Notes: generated by a model not told the origin, from the sequence alone. DNA of 64,000 nucleotides from Haloprofundus salilacus (GCF_020150815.1 NZ_CP083724.1:186001-250000); one strand, 5' to 3'. Counted from the first letter of the stretch, positions 43,082 to 51,899 are shown. Numbers and translations: made by a program.

Positions 43082-45169
43082 CTACAACTTCTTTGAATTC
43101 TGCGCCTGCTCAGTGCGCTGATTTGCCTGTCTGAGTCGGATCTGGGCGGCGTTCGAGAGCGGCTTCGATAGATCGTCTTTCGCTTCAGCGAGCCGATTTT
43201 CCGCCCGCTGAAGCCGTTCGACGACAACCTCGAGTTGTCTGTCAGTGTTTCCTCGTTCTTTAGCGCGTGCCCGCTCGGCGGCCCGGTCTGCGGCTTCAAC
43301 GACGGCTGCGAGCGAGCGCTCTAGCCCTTGGACCGCGTTCGACGACCCACGGTCTGTATCATCGTCCTCGCTACTGTCATTGTTACGCGTCGCGATCGCC
43401 ACCCGCGTCTCCTCGGCGATATCTGCGACAAACTCCGAGAGGGGTGCTTTGCCCGTCTCGGGGCGTTCGATGCGAATTCCCGACGTATCTTCGGGAGATG
43501 GATTGACTCGGTACGCGCCTATGGCGTCGTTTTCGTCCCGAACTTCTGTCGTGTAAGCCCCGCCGACGTGGACGTAGATTGCATCGTCTTCGTCTACCGA
43601 CGACTCGTAGAGGCGACCAGCGAAGTCGTCTTCGAGAGCCACTGTCGAGAGAGCGATATCGGCGTCTTCACCGAGAACCTCCAGTTTCGTCGCACGCTCG
43701 CGGGCGACCAACGGTATCTCACCGTTGACTCCAGCTGCGGTCACCGTTTCGTCATCAGATACCACCACTCGTTCGCTGTACGGTGCTCGGCCAGCACCGT
43801 TGACCGTCAGTCGGTGCTCGCCGGCCGGAACGTCTCGTATCACTGCGATACCGTGGAACGTAGGCACGGTTTCTGGCTCGCTCTCGAAGAGAGCGACAGA
43901 TTCGACCGACGTCTCCGTCGTCGTCAACCCTTCGTTCTCCGGTGCGTCATCGGCTGTGACTGTTTCGGTGATGCGAGTGGCCACCGTATGAACTGGTGCT
44001 GGCTTACCGATGGCGTCGTAGCGTTCGGCCAACGCCTCCCGATGTCGAGGATCGGTGATATCTGCTGCGGGATTCGGGTATCGAGGTTGATTCCACGGCG
44101 CTCCCGTTGTCGTAATGTGATTGGCCATGGCGTCTTCTACCGCTGCGGGCACGGCGAACTCGAAGCTCAATTGTGGCCCGGTGAAGTCCGCGATGTGTTC
44201 GATTTCATCGGTCGATACGAGGTCGTACTCGATGTCTGCGTCAGCGTCTCGGTCACGGGGTCCAAAGACGAGCCCCGTCTCGCGCGTCGGTAAGTCCGTC
44301 GGCGGCGACGTCAGTGCGTCGTACGACCGTATCGTAAGTTCGGAACGGATCAGCGAATCGGTTGTGACGGAGGGCAATCTCTCGTGATCGTATATCGGCA
44401 CCCCCTCGTACTCCGGGACGAGATACGGCAACCGTGACCCTTCGTCGCGGGGCAACCCGTACGCAAGTGGGAGCGAAACGTCTGCGAAGTCTTCTATACT
44501 CTCGATTGGCGCGTTCGTGATGTCCGCCGTCAAGTCTTCGACAGTGACTCGCTGGAAGCGGTCCGGGACGTCGTTGACCGAGAGCGTACTCGAATGCGAG
44601 CCGAGTTCAGAGAGGATTCGCGGTATCACTTCGGGATCTGGGTCTAAGAACTCGTTGTTCGGTACCTTCCGAGAGTGAGAACTGGCGACGTACAGCTGTG
44701 GATCGCCGGTTTCGGTATCGACGAAGACGTGCAGCACTTCCCAGTCGTGCCAGTGAAAATTCGTCGTGAACTGGTCGAATACTGAGTAGAACCAAAACTG
44801 GATGACGGTAAGTGAGGAATTCTCGTACTCGACAGCGTTGTAAAACACCGTCGGGTTCGGTGGACTCTGTCCGTCGTACTGCTCGTGGTATCCGTCGAGG
44901 GCATCGAATCCGTCGACGATGGTTTCGCCGTCGCGTTCGGTAGTGTAGGGGCGTGGATCCGTCGGAAACCACGGTTCGTTGACGTCGAAGTACACCGTCG
45001 GGGCGAATTTCGTCGCTAACTCCCGGGCGGGTTCGGCGTCGACCTCGGCTGTTTGGGTGTCGGTTCCCCGTTCGAGCGTCGAACAGCCGGCCGCACCAAC
45101 TGCACTGAGACTGGCGAGTGCACTGAGGACGGTCCGTCGGTCGACAGTGAGACGCGAGTCGTCACCCAC
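43082..45169 (-). CDS. Large exported protein with Vps62-like domain
   Basis: This is a 695-residue protein. The N-terminus (DRRTVLSALASLSAVGAAGC) is a twin-arginine-like lipoprotein signal with lipobox GAAGC. Residues about 50-330 resemble the Vps62/DUF946 fold: FAPTVYFDVNEPWFPTDP, then FWFYSVFDQFTTNFHWHDWEVLHVFVDTETG. A middle beta-rich region (about 400-560) looks Ig/FN3-like (AVIRDVPAGEHRLTVNGAG). The last 130 residues are a charged helix with Arg/Glu/Gln heptads ending KKL. It is probably a cell-surface protein; an adhesive or protein-binding role is a guess. Confidence 0.6.
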   Translation of the reverse strand: MGDDSRLTVDRRTVLSALASLSAVGAAGCSTLERGTDTQTAEVDAEPARELATKFAPTVYFDVNEPWFPTDPRPYTTERDGETIVDGFDALDGYHEQYDGQSPPNPTVFYNAVEYENSSLTVIQFWFYSVFDQFTTNFHWHDWEVLHVFVDTETGDPQLYVASSHSRKVPNNEFLDPDPEVIPRILSELGSHSSTLSVNDVPDRFQRVTVEDLTADITNAPIESIEDFADVSLPLAYGLPRDEGSRLPYLVPEYEGVPIYDHERLPSVTTDSLIRSELTIRSYDALTSPPTDLPTRETGLVFGPRDRDADADIEYDLVSTDEIEHIADFTGPQLSFEFAVPAAVEDAMANHITTTGAPWNQPRYPNPAADITDPRHREALAERYDAIGKPAPVHTVATRITETVTADDAPENEGLTTTETSVESVALFESEPETVPTFHGIAVIRDVPAGEHRLTVNGAGRAPYSERVVVSDDETVTAAGVNGEIPLVARERATKLEVLGEDADIALSTVALEDDFAGRLYESSVDEDDAIYVHVGGAYTTEVRDENDAIGAYRVNPSPEDTSGIRIERPETGKAPLSEFVADIAEETRVAIATRNNDSSEDDDTDRGSSNAVQGLERSLAAVVEAADRAAERARAKERGNTDRQLEVVVERLQRAENRLAEAKDDLSKPLSNAAQIRLRQANQRTEQAQNSKKL

Positions 45170-45470
45170 GGATTCGAACCACCTCGTTGCTGTGTACGAC
45201 CACGCCTGATCTGGACATGGCTCTGGATGTGCCCAATCGCTCTATAAGCCTTCTCCATCTCTGACCGACAGGCCGTAGACAAACTGAACGAACAGAGCTT
45301 TATTTTCCTCGGCAGTCGTGAACTTCGATTCGCTCTCGTAGCCCCACTTTCTGATAAACAGAGCCCTCAACTACCTGACTCAAGGAGGGTTCTTCACTGC
45401 CCGTATTGCGTAATAACGACACTCGCCGTGAGTAACAGTCCGAAAGCCTAGAAACAGAATTCAATTCGTC
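45170..45470. other. Spacer between surface protein and MFS gene
   Basis: No gene is supported. It contains the upstream region of the exported protein gene (minus strand, near 45190-45250) and the 3' side of the MFS gene. Confidence 0.3.
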
Positions 45471-46736
45471 TCAATCGTTGGCTTGCGTTGATTGCTTCAC
45501 CGGGTGCCCGACGCCCGTGACGCGAGCGACAATCACGACCACGACGCCCGCGACGAGAAATCCACCGACGAGTAGGAACGCGACTGGCGGTGAGAAGCGA
45601 TCGATGACTGTCCCAAGGAGTACCGGACTAATGACAGCGCCCATCGAGAGACCCGTGAAGAAGAATCCGAAACTCTTCCCTGCCGTACCGGGGTCGGCGA
45701 CGACAGTAGCGAATTTGTCTCGAGAGGGAAGCGAGAGCCCGATTAGCAGCCCAATTACTGATAACAGTACCCCTGTGACGAGGAGACTCGGGACTCCGGT
45801 GGCAACGAGTATCCAGACGCCGAGCGCTGCGGAGAGGAACATCGTAGTGAGAACGTGACGGAACGGCAGGCGGTCAGCCAAGGGACCGCCGGCGAGAACT
45901 CCGACGGCAGTCGCCGTGAGATGCACCGTCAACAGGGTGTTTGCCGTTGACTCATCGAAGCCGTAGGCATCGACCGCAAGCACCGTCGTGAACGACTGCA
46001 GCCCCACAACCGCCATCATACTCAACAAATAAAAACTGAAAACGAGCAGCATCTTGAACCGTCGAGCGAACGTTACTAATTCGCCGATTGTCTCTCGTAC
46101 TGATTCGTCGGCATTCGAAGATGACTCAATATCGTCACTCTTCCGCGTTTGAATCGCTTGGGTGTGCACAGCCTCGACTGTCAAGTGGACTACTCCCGCG
46201 TACCCAAAACCGACTAATCCAACCGCGATGAGAGCAATCTCCCAGCTGATCGTGAGTGCAAGGCTCCCGATGACGAGTGGTGCGACGGCAAAGCCTGCGT
46301 ACCCACCGAACGTATGGATGCTGAAAGCGGTTCCTTCGGTAGATGAGTCGGTGACGGTGTCGAGGAGTGCGTAGTCAGCGGGATGAAACACAGATTGTCC
46401 TACTCCGGAGAGAAACGCACAGGCGAGCAGCAAGGGATAGTTTGGAGCGAAACCTGCGAGGGTGATTCCGAGTGCGGTCACCGTGATGCCGGTTACGAGA
46501 ACATGCCGTGCGCCGATTCGGTCAATCACATCGCCAATGGGGAGCTGAAAAAGCAGCGTGGGAACGTAGATTGCCGTAATCAAGAGCCCGAGTCGAGTTG
46601 TCGAAAGCCCAAAGTCACGGGCAAGCAGCGGGAACAACGGTGGAAACGCCAAGAGAAAGAGATGTGAGAGGAAGTGGGCTCCAGATACAACCCCAATGAC
46701 GTAGGCAGCATTTCCCCGTCTGTGTGACACGGCCAT
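45471..46736 (-). CDS. Major facilitator superfamily transporter
   Basis: I chose the ATG at 46736 (421 residues) because TATTTATAA at 46762-46770 sits at leaderless distance; a start at 46820 would place the promoter in the gene. Twelve hydrophobic helices are readable. The loop 2-3 signature is present as GDVIDRIGARHVLV, and its C-half equivalent as GPLADRLPFRHVL. The central loop is acidic (KSDDIESSSNADESV). A drug/solute exporter role is typical for such 12-TM members. Substrate is unknown. An IS605-type end lies directly upstream of the TATA box. Confidence 0.85.
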   Translation of the reverse strand: MAVSHRRGNAAYVIGVVSGAHFLSHLFLLAFPPLFPLLARDFGLSTTRLGLLITAIYVPTLLFQLPIGDVIDRIGARHVLVTGITVTALGITLAGFAPNYPLLLACAFLSGVGQSVFHPADYALLDTVTDSSTEGTAFSIHTFGGYAGFAVAPLVIGSLALTISWEIALIAVGLVGFGYAGVVHLTVEAVHTQAIQTRKSDDIESSSNADESVRETIGELVTFARRFKMLLVFSFYLLSMMAVVGLQSFTTVLAVDAYGFDESTANTLLTVHLTATAVGVLAGGPLADRLPFRHVLTTMFLSAALGVWILVATGVPSLLVTGVLLSVIGLLIGLSLPSRDKFATVVADPGTAGKSFGFFFTGLSMGAVISPVLLGTVIDRFSPPVAFLLVGGFLVAGVVVVIVARVTGVGHPVKQSTQAND

Positions 46737-46770
46737 TATCCACGAGTATATCTCGAGCGAGTTATAAATA

Positions 46771-46792
46771 TGACATCCTCCCCGCCGTGAAC
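46771..46792 (-). repeat. Solo IS200/IS605-type right end, site 3
   Basis: Read on the minus strand, GTTCACGGCGGGGAGGATGTCA ends one base before the TATA box of the MFS gene. The left arm of the hairpin is degraded. No tnpB is attached. Confidence 0.55.
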
Positions 46793-46816
46793 AGTCAAGA
46801 AGGGAACGCGACACGC

Positions 46817-48736
46817 TCAATCAAAGCGAAATGTTTCCAGATTGTGCGGTGCGTGGGTCCGGATATTGAATTTCTGGTAGAGACCAGACGAGAGCTGATC
46901 CGTCGACGACTCGTCTCCGTGGACGCAGAGGATCTCCTCTGGGCGCGGATTCATCGTGCGTATGAAGCTCTCGAGCCCGTTTCGGTCCGCGTGGCCGGAG
47001 AATCCACTGACCGATTCCACGTCGAAGCGAAGCGTCAGTTGCTCGCTGCGACTCCCGCGATCACTAAACGGAATCTCTCGTCGTCCACTCTGGATTCGTC
47101 GACCAAGTGTCCCCTGTGCCTGATAACCGACGAAGATGAGTGTGTTCTTCGGATCTCCTCCGAGGAGTTCGAGCCACGACATGATTGGGCCGCCAGTCAC
47201 CATCCCAGATGTCGAGAGGATAATACAGGGCTCACCGCCAGCGATTTCCTCGCGCATCTCCAGACCACCGTCAACTTGCTGGAACTGCTCGGCGAGGAAC
47301 GGGTTCTCGTCTTCATGGAGGATACGCTGACGGAGACCGTCGCGGAGGAACTCCGGATACGCTGTGTGAATTGCCGTTGCCTCCCGGATCATCCCATCGA
47401 GATAGATTGGCATCGTTGGGAGCTTCCCTTCACGCATCGCCTCTTCGAGAACGAGCATCAGTTCTTGAGAGCGTCCGACAGCAAATGCTGGAATCACGAC
47501 CTTCCCATCCTGCTCGTATGTGTCAGTAATTAGCTCGGTGAGTTTGCGCTCGCTGTCCTCTTGGTCGGTCTGATAATCGTTGCGCCGTCCGTAGGTCGAT
47601 TCCATGATGAGCGTCTCGACGCGGGGGAAGTCATTCGAGGCGCCGTTAAACAGACGGGTGTCACTATAGTGGATGTCACCTGAGAAGACGACGTTGTGGA
47701 ACCCGTTGCCGACATGGAAGTGTGAGACTGCGCTTCCGAGAATGTGTCCCGCGTTGTGGAATGTCAGTTTGATGTCCGGCGCGATATCCGTGACGTTTCC
47801 GTAGTCGACTGTGATGGTATGTTTGAGCTCTTCGCGAACCATCGCACTATCGTAGGGTGGCGTGCGGCCCTCCTTCGCTGCCACGTCGAGATAATCAAGC
47901 TGGAGAAGCCCCATCAGATCACGAGTCGCCTGTGTCGTATAGACAGGCCCGTCATACCCGTATTTGAACAGAAGGGGGAGCAGCGCGCTGTGATCGAGAT
48001 GAGCGTGGGTCAGGACCACTGCGTCGAGGTCAGAGATCGGATTTGCCTCTGGAATCTGTAAGTAGGGAACTTCGCCTTCCGCTCCTGGCTTATCGCCGCA
48101 GTCGACGAGAATCCGAGTTTCGGGTGTACTGAGAATAAAACTCGCTCGGCCGACCTCACGACAGCAGCCGAGCGTCGTCACACGAACCCACTCGGTATCG
48201 TGCATCGGCTCGCGATAAATCTCGTTGCCGACACGCTCGAGAAATTCCCGTCGCTCATCGCGTTCCTGCATCAGGAAGTTCCGAACGTTGTCGACCGTCG
48301 ATGACTCCATCGGCGGCGTCCGGAGGACCTCGGGTGGCCACCCGACCTCTTGCGTAATCTCTCTGAGGGTACTTGCTCTACGGCCGATAACGAGGCCAGG
48401 CTTCTCGGCCTCGATTAAAACTTCACCAGTCGCAGGATAAAACTGGAGATTCGTAATTCCTGCTTCTTCGGGTATGAGATCGAGGATCTGAGGTTTTGCA
48501 TCGGTCGGTTCTGTCTGTGTGCCTGGTGCTGGCCGAACCGTGATCCGCTTGCGAACTTTACTGGCCATCTTCCGTATTAGCTCATCTCGTTCCGCAAATT
48601 TTCGGGGGGTTTCGGTATAGATAACGAGTTCAGGGCCTTCGAAGGTGACTCGCGAAATCGTTAGATCATCTGGAATTTCTGCCTCTAATTTGGCCTGCAC
48701 TGCGTCAAGGGAGTTCGTATCTTCAGTTGTGTTCAT
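46817..48736 (-). CDS. aCPSF1: KH-domain beta-CASP ribonuclease (transcription termination factor)
   Basis: I chose the ATG at 48736 (639 residues), the usual family length. N-terminal KH-like domains (about 1-145, including GLVIGRRASTLREIT) precede a metallo-beta-lactamase domain with HAHLDHS (about residue 244), GHILGSAVSH, SGDIHY and a beta-CASP insert with MESTYGRR and IPAFAVGRSQE. The C-terminal lactamase motifs are SGHADRNG and CVHGDESS. aCPSF1 (FttA) cleaves RNA 3' ends and drives transcription termination in archaea. It is normally a core gene. Its position amid mobile debris makes it worth asking whether it is a second copy. Confidence 0.9.
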   Translation of the reverse strand: MNTTEDTNSLDAVQAKLEAEIPDDLTISRVTFEGPELVIYTETPRKFAERDELIRKMASKVRKRITVRPAPGTQTEPTDAKPQILDLIPEEAGITNLQFYPATGEVLIEAEKPGLVIGRRASTLREITQEVGWPPEVLRTPPMESSTVDNVRNFLMQERDERREFLERVGNEIYREPMHDTEWVRVTTLGCCREVGRASFILSTPETRILVDCGDKPGAEGEVPYLQIPEANPISDLDAVVLTHAHLDHSALLPLLFKYGYDGPVYTTQATRDLMGLLQLDYLDVAAKEGRTPPYDSAMVREELKHTITVDYGNVTDIAPDIKLTFHNAGHILGSAVSHFHVGNGFHNVVFSGDIHYSDTRLFNGASNDFPRVETLIMESTYGRRNDYQTDQEDSERKLTELITDTYEQDGKVVIPAFAVGRSQELMLVLEEAMREGKLPTMPIYLDGMIREATAIHTAYPEFLRDGLRQRILHEDENPFLAEQFQQVDGGLEMREEIAGGEPCIILSTSGMVTGGPIMSWLELLGGDPKNTLIFVGYQAQGTLGRRIQSGRREIPFSDRGSRSEQLTLRFDVESVSGFSGHADRNGLESFIRTMNPRPEEILCVHGDESSTDQLSSGLYQKFNIRTHAPHNLETFRFD

Positions 48737-49022
48737 GATATGTACGGTCAGAGGCCGTTGGTAGGTGCCATCTGAGAGGATAACTCGCTCCAATTAGCAC
48801 CACCCGATGGCGATTCGTCTTCAGAGAGTTCGACCCGGACGAACGGAGCGTAGAGTCTGTGCCGGCTTCACTCGTTGAGGACATTCTACCACTGTAGAGT
48901 GAGATCGATACAGTATCCTCTCCAGTGTTCGGACGGATGAATTCGTTCAGGTGAGACTACCCCAGTGATAGTATAAACATTTTCCGACTACTCGACCGTA
49001 CGTTCGTTTGCGGTACGGGAAG

Positions 49023-49051
49023 CCCCGTCGTTTACGACGGGGAGGATGTCA
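49023..49051 (+). repeat. Solo IS200/IS605-type right-end hairpin, site 4
   Basis: CCCCGTCGTTTACGACGGGG is a perfect 8-bp stem with a 4-base loop, followed by AGGATGTCA. It is the best preserved of the four copies. The final TCA (49049-49051) supplies, on the minus strand, the TGA stop of the kinase-like gene. Confidence 0.65.
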
Positions 49052-49687
49052 CTTGAGTACTCTCTCCCGGTAGAGATCGCAGTGTATTGCTTCGAAGATT
49101 CGTCCGTGAACGGTTTCTACCGGGAGTTCTGCACGGAAGGAGAGCCATTCATCCGTCGAACATTCGTCGTAGAGGCCGATGACGGTCGCATAGTACTGCG
49201 TATCCGCTGCTCGGTCCGTGGCATCCATCCGAGTTTGGATGGTGGTCAAATCGGCATTCAAATAGATCATCCGCCACGGTTGGGGAAGGAGTCGTGAAAG
49301 GAAGACGGCTAGTGGCCCGTACACGTCGTAGAAGAACTGCTGGTAGTACCGGTCAAATACGACGATCTGACTCTCGTCACGAAATCGGAGGGAGACAACT
49401 CCGATCGTGAGCAACGCGAACCAAAAGCCAACCAGACCGAACAGCGCCTGCCGAAGGAGATACACCGGGCGACCGGTTTTTGTGAGTTGCGTACGCGTTT
49501 TCCGCGGGCCGATTCGTCTGCGCAGTTCGTCTGCATAGGGAAAATTGTTAGAGAGGTAGTACAGTGCGTGAACGTATTGAGCGTCGTAACCGGCTGCTTG
49601 TAGGTGCTCGACGAGGAGCTTTGCCTGTGTGGTTTTGCCGCTTCCATCTGGCCCAACAATAGCAATCGTGCGCGCTGTGTGTAGCAT
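49049..49687 (-). CDS. Thymidylate-kinase-like P-loop protein
   Basis: The 212-residue protein has Walker A GPDGSGKTT (about residues 12-20), the Lid/DR-type segment VVFDRYYQQFF (DRYY as in Tmk) and a helical C-terminus. A hydrophobic stretch (LFGLVGFWFALLTIGVVSL, about 82-101) and the YLSNNFP region are unlike housekeeping Tmk. Relatives occur in surface-glycan or sulfotransferase-type loci and may phosphorylate other substrates. The C-terminus ends in the IS605-type end sequence (stop TGA from it), so it may lack its natural last residues. Confidence 0.7.
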   Translation of the reverse strand: MLHTARTIAIVGPDGSGKTTQAKLLVEHLQAAGYDAQYVHALYYLSNNFPYADELRRRIGPRKTRTQLTKTGRPVYLLRQALFGLVGFWFALLTIGVVSLRFRDESQIVVFDRYYQQFFYDVYGPLAVFLSRLLPQPWRMIYLNADLTTIQTRMDATDRAADTQYYATVIGLYDECSTDEWLSFRAELPVETVHGRIFEAIHCDLYRERVLK

Positions 49688-49773
49688 TCAGTAGAAGTCC
49701 ACTGCTAGTTCGCGTCGGACGAGAATAGCCCTTCTTACACCGTCAACGTGACACTCCGCAGTGACACCCTCTT

Positions 49774-49968
49774 CTACTCACTACTTTCGTCAGTGACGAC
49801 CGCGTCAGCCTCGACCTCGACGAGGAGGGAAGAGTCGATGAGTGCGCTGACCTCGACCATACTCGTCACTGCTTGAATCACTCCGAAGGGCTCACCGTGG
49901 ACGTCACCAATCTGTTTCCAGTTGTCGATGTCACCAGTCGAATTCTCGATGAACTTGCCGGCCTTCAT
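49774..49968 (-). pseudogene. RidA/YjgF C-terminal scrap
   Basis: From about 49930 down the frame reads NWKQIGDVHGEPFGVIQAVT, SMVEVSALIDSSLLVEVEAD and AVVTDESSE. This is the last third of a RidA-family enamine/imine deaminase, including the SMVEVSALI...EVEADAVV core. The first part of this frame is deaminase DNA in another frame. The two thirds with most of the ligand pocket are absent. Confidence 0.6.
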
Positions 49969-50404
49969 CGTTCAACACGGGTCCGACAACCTCGCTGATT
50001 CCGTCGAGAATATCTGAGGACCGAACCGATGGCTTACTGCCGGCGAATTCCGCAACTTCATCGCTACCGACGCTGTAAACGACTCGACCGAACCCGGCCG
50101 TAGTCATCCCACCGGCGCACATCGGACATGGCTCTGTACTGGTGTACATCACCATCTCGGCACGTTCTTCGGGGTCGTGGTCTCGACACGCACGGTACGC
50201 AAGGTGAAGTTCGGGATGGCGACGGATGTCGTTCTCGGTGACCACACGGTTCGAGTCGGCTGCGACGATTTCGTCGTCGCGAACGAGCACAGTTCCGAAT
50301 GGTCGATCTCCACGATCGGTGGCCTCGCGGGCGAGCTCGAATGTTTTTCGCATGTGTGCGTCGTGATCAAAATCGTCGAAGTTCGAGTTAGACATGTTCT
50401 TCAA
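49931..50404 (-). CDS. Cytidine/guanine-type nucleoside deaminase
   Basis: The 157-residue protein carries the zinc-dependent deaminase motifs: HPELHLAYRA, with Glu as the proton shuttle (Pro replaces the usual Ala of HAE), and EPCPMCAGGM (two Cys zinc ligands). The core sequence FELAREATDRGDRPFGTVLVRDDEIVA is typical of the guanine/cytosine deaminase-like group. The C-terminus (REFDW) falls exactly where RidA sequence begins, so the last residues may be a fusion product. RidA and deaminases often cooperate in amine metabolism, but here RidA is broken. Confidence 0.78.
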   Translation of the reverse strand: MKNMSNSNFDDFDHDAHMRKTFELAREATDRGDRPFGTVLVRDDEIVAADSNRVVTENDIRRHPELHLAYRACRDHDPEERAEMVMYTSTEPCPMCAGGMTTAGFGRVVYSVGSDEVAEFAGSKPSVRSSDILDGISEVVGPVLNDEGRQVHREFDW

Positions 50405-50632
50405 TGGTTCGAAAGAGCAGATAACCGTTTGGCAACCAGAGGAGAGCTTTTGTGTGGGAGTAGCGGGCGAACCGTTCCATCAACGTCTGTCAGCGCTCGA
50501 TGTAACAGATGTCACGCGGCGAAGGGCAGAGTTCCTGCCTTTGAAGCCGAGAATCTGAAGAGAGACGACGGCATCATCTGAAAGCTGTCTCGACGGTAGT
50601 CCGGCCGTTCCGGACGCTGCGAAACAACTATA

Positions 50633-50662
50633 TTAGTGGATGCTAATATTAGCATATACTAA
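50633..50662 (+). promoter_or_regulatory. ArsR operator: 30-base inverted repeat
   Basis: TTAGTGGATGCTAAT|ATTAGCATATACTAA: two 15-base arms match at 13 positions around the perfect palindrome TGCTAATATTAGCA. It ends one base before the arsR-like ATG and contains or abuts the TATA region. Metal release of ArsR would free the promoter. This is the standard autoregulation of the family. Confidence 0.7.
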
Positions 50663-50663
50663 A

Positions 50664-51035
50664 ATGAGCCAGCAACCGACCACATCCGAGGAGAACGAAA
50701 CGACCCGAGCTGAGAGACAGTGCTGTACTGCAGCGCACGTACTGACCGAGTCGGAACTCGCATCGGACGTGCAACTCCTCTCGGCACTCGGAAACGACAC
50801 GCGGTACGAAGCTCTCAGGCTCATCGCCGATACGGACGGCGACGTGTGCGTCTGTGAACTCGAACCCGCGCTCGGTGTCAGCCAGAGCGCCATCAGCCAG
50901 GCGCTCTCGCGTCTGTACGCTGCCGGACTCGTCTCACGACGCAAGGAGGGCCGCTGGCGGTACTACGCGCCGACTCCGCGAGCGGAAGCGCTGCTGAACA
51001 CGCTTGACGAGACCAGAGGTGAGTCCGATGAGTGA
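50664..51035 (+). CDS. arsR: ArsR-type metal(loid)-responsive repressor
   Basis: The 123-residue protein has an N-terminal CC pair (RQCCTAAHV), then a winged helix: LSALGNDTRYEALRLIADTDGDVCVCELEPALGVSQSAISQALSRLYAAGLVSRRKEGRWRYY. The VCVCEL segment places two Cys in the helix-3 metal site of the ArsR/SmtB family (ELCVCDL in classical ArsR), so arsenite sensing is likely. It lies directly after a strong palindromic operator and overlaps the arsenite methyltransferase gene by 8 bases, a compact two-gene resistance operon. Confidence 0.88.
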   Translation: MSQQPTTSEENETTRAERQCCTAAHVLTESELASDVQLLSALGNDTRYEALRLIADTDGDVCVCELEPALGVSQSAISQALSRLYAAGLVSRRKEGRWRYYAPTPRAEALLNTLDETRGESDE

Positions 51036-51852
51036 ACAGAACCCGTCGTCCGAGTCGGGCCCGAACGAGTTAGCTCCCGACGAACAGCGTCGCGCAGTGC
51101 GACAGCGGTACGCGCGTATCGCGAGCGAAGAATCGAGTTGTTGCGACGGTTGTGACACGAGTTCCGACGACGACCGCAGCGAGCTGAACCGACAACTCGG
51201 ATACTCCGAGGACGAGGAGGCAACCGTCGCCGAGGGAGCAAACTTGGGGCTCGGCTGCGGGAATCCGAACGCGATCGCGTCCCTCCAACCCGGCGAGACC
51301 GTTCTCGACCTCGGCTCCGGTGCCGGCTTCGACTGCTTCCTCGCGGCACAGGAAGTCGGGGAAACCGGATCCGTGATCGGCGTCGACATGACGCCCGAGA
51401 TGGTCGAGAAGGCCAGAGACAACGTCGAGAAAAACGATGCAACGAACGTGGCGTTTCGGCTCGGCGAGATCGAACACCTCCCTCTCGCCGACGGGAAGGT
51501 CGACGTCATCATCTCGAACTGTGTAGTGAACCTCTCTCCGGACAAACAGCAGGTGTTCCACGAAGCGTATCGCGTCCTTCGTCCCGGTGGGCGGCTCGCG
51601 ATTTCCGACGTCGTCCTGACCGCTGAATTGCCGAACGATGTCCACGCTGACCCGGAGTCGGTCGCGTCCTGCGTTGCCGGTGCGTCGCCGATCACGGAGA
51701 TAGAGGAGATGCTCTCGAACGCGGGATTCGAACGGATCCGAATCCAGCCGAAGGAAGAGAGCGAGCGGTTCATCAGCGAGTGGGACGACGAACGCGACGT
51801 TAGCGAGTACGTCGTCTCTGCGACGATTGAAGCAGTCAAGCCGACCCAGTAG
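51028..51852 (+). CDS. arsM: Arsenite S-adenosylmethionine methyltransferase
   Basis: The 274-residue protein shows the AdoMet site VLDLGSGAGFDCFLAA, the Cys positions of ArsM (SSCCDGC near the N-terminus, GLGCGNP, ISNCVVNLSPDK) and the ArsM signature SNCVVNLSPDK. ArsM methylates As(III) to volatile or less retained species in the cytosol. Its start lies inside the 3' end of arsR, so both are made from one operator-controlled transcript. No arsenite pump is in the window. Confidence 0.92.
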   Translation: MSEQNPSSESGPNELAPDEQRRAVRQRYARIASEESSCCDGCDTSSDDDRSELNRQLGYSEDEEATVAEGANLGLGCGNPNAIASLQPGETVLDLGSGAGFDCFLAAQEVGETGSVIGVDMTPEMVEKARDNVEKNDATNVAFRLGEIEHLPLADGKVDVIISNCVVNLSPDKQQVFHEAYRVLRPGGRLAISDVVLTAELPNDVHADPESVASCVAGASPITEIEEMLSNAGFERIRIQPKEESERFISEWDDERDVSEYVVSATIEAVKPTQ

Positions 51853-51899
51853 CACGCCGAGCGACTCGGAGGGATCTTCGCAATCGAAAGTGGAGGGAG

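Noticed and set aside
43328-44293. 321-codon plus-strand frame opposite the Vps62-like gene
   Set aside because: Antisense shadow; no start context and no recognisable family.
46724-47533. 269-codon plus-strand frame opposite aCPSF1
   Set aside because: Antisense to conserved catalytic motifs of aCPSF1 and without a domain of its own.
49046-49297. 83-codon plus-strand frame at the IS605 end
   Set aside because: Antisense to the kinase-like gene and begins inside the IS end sequence; not a transposase.
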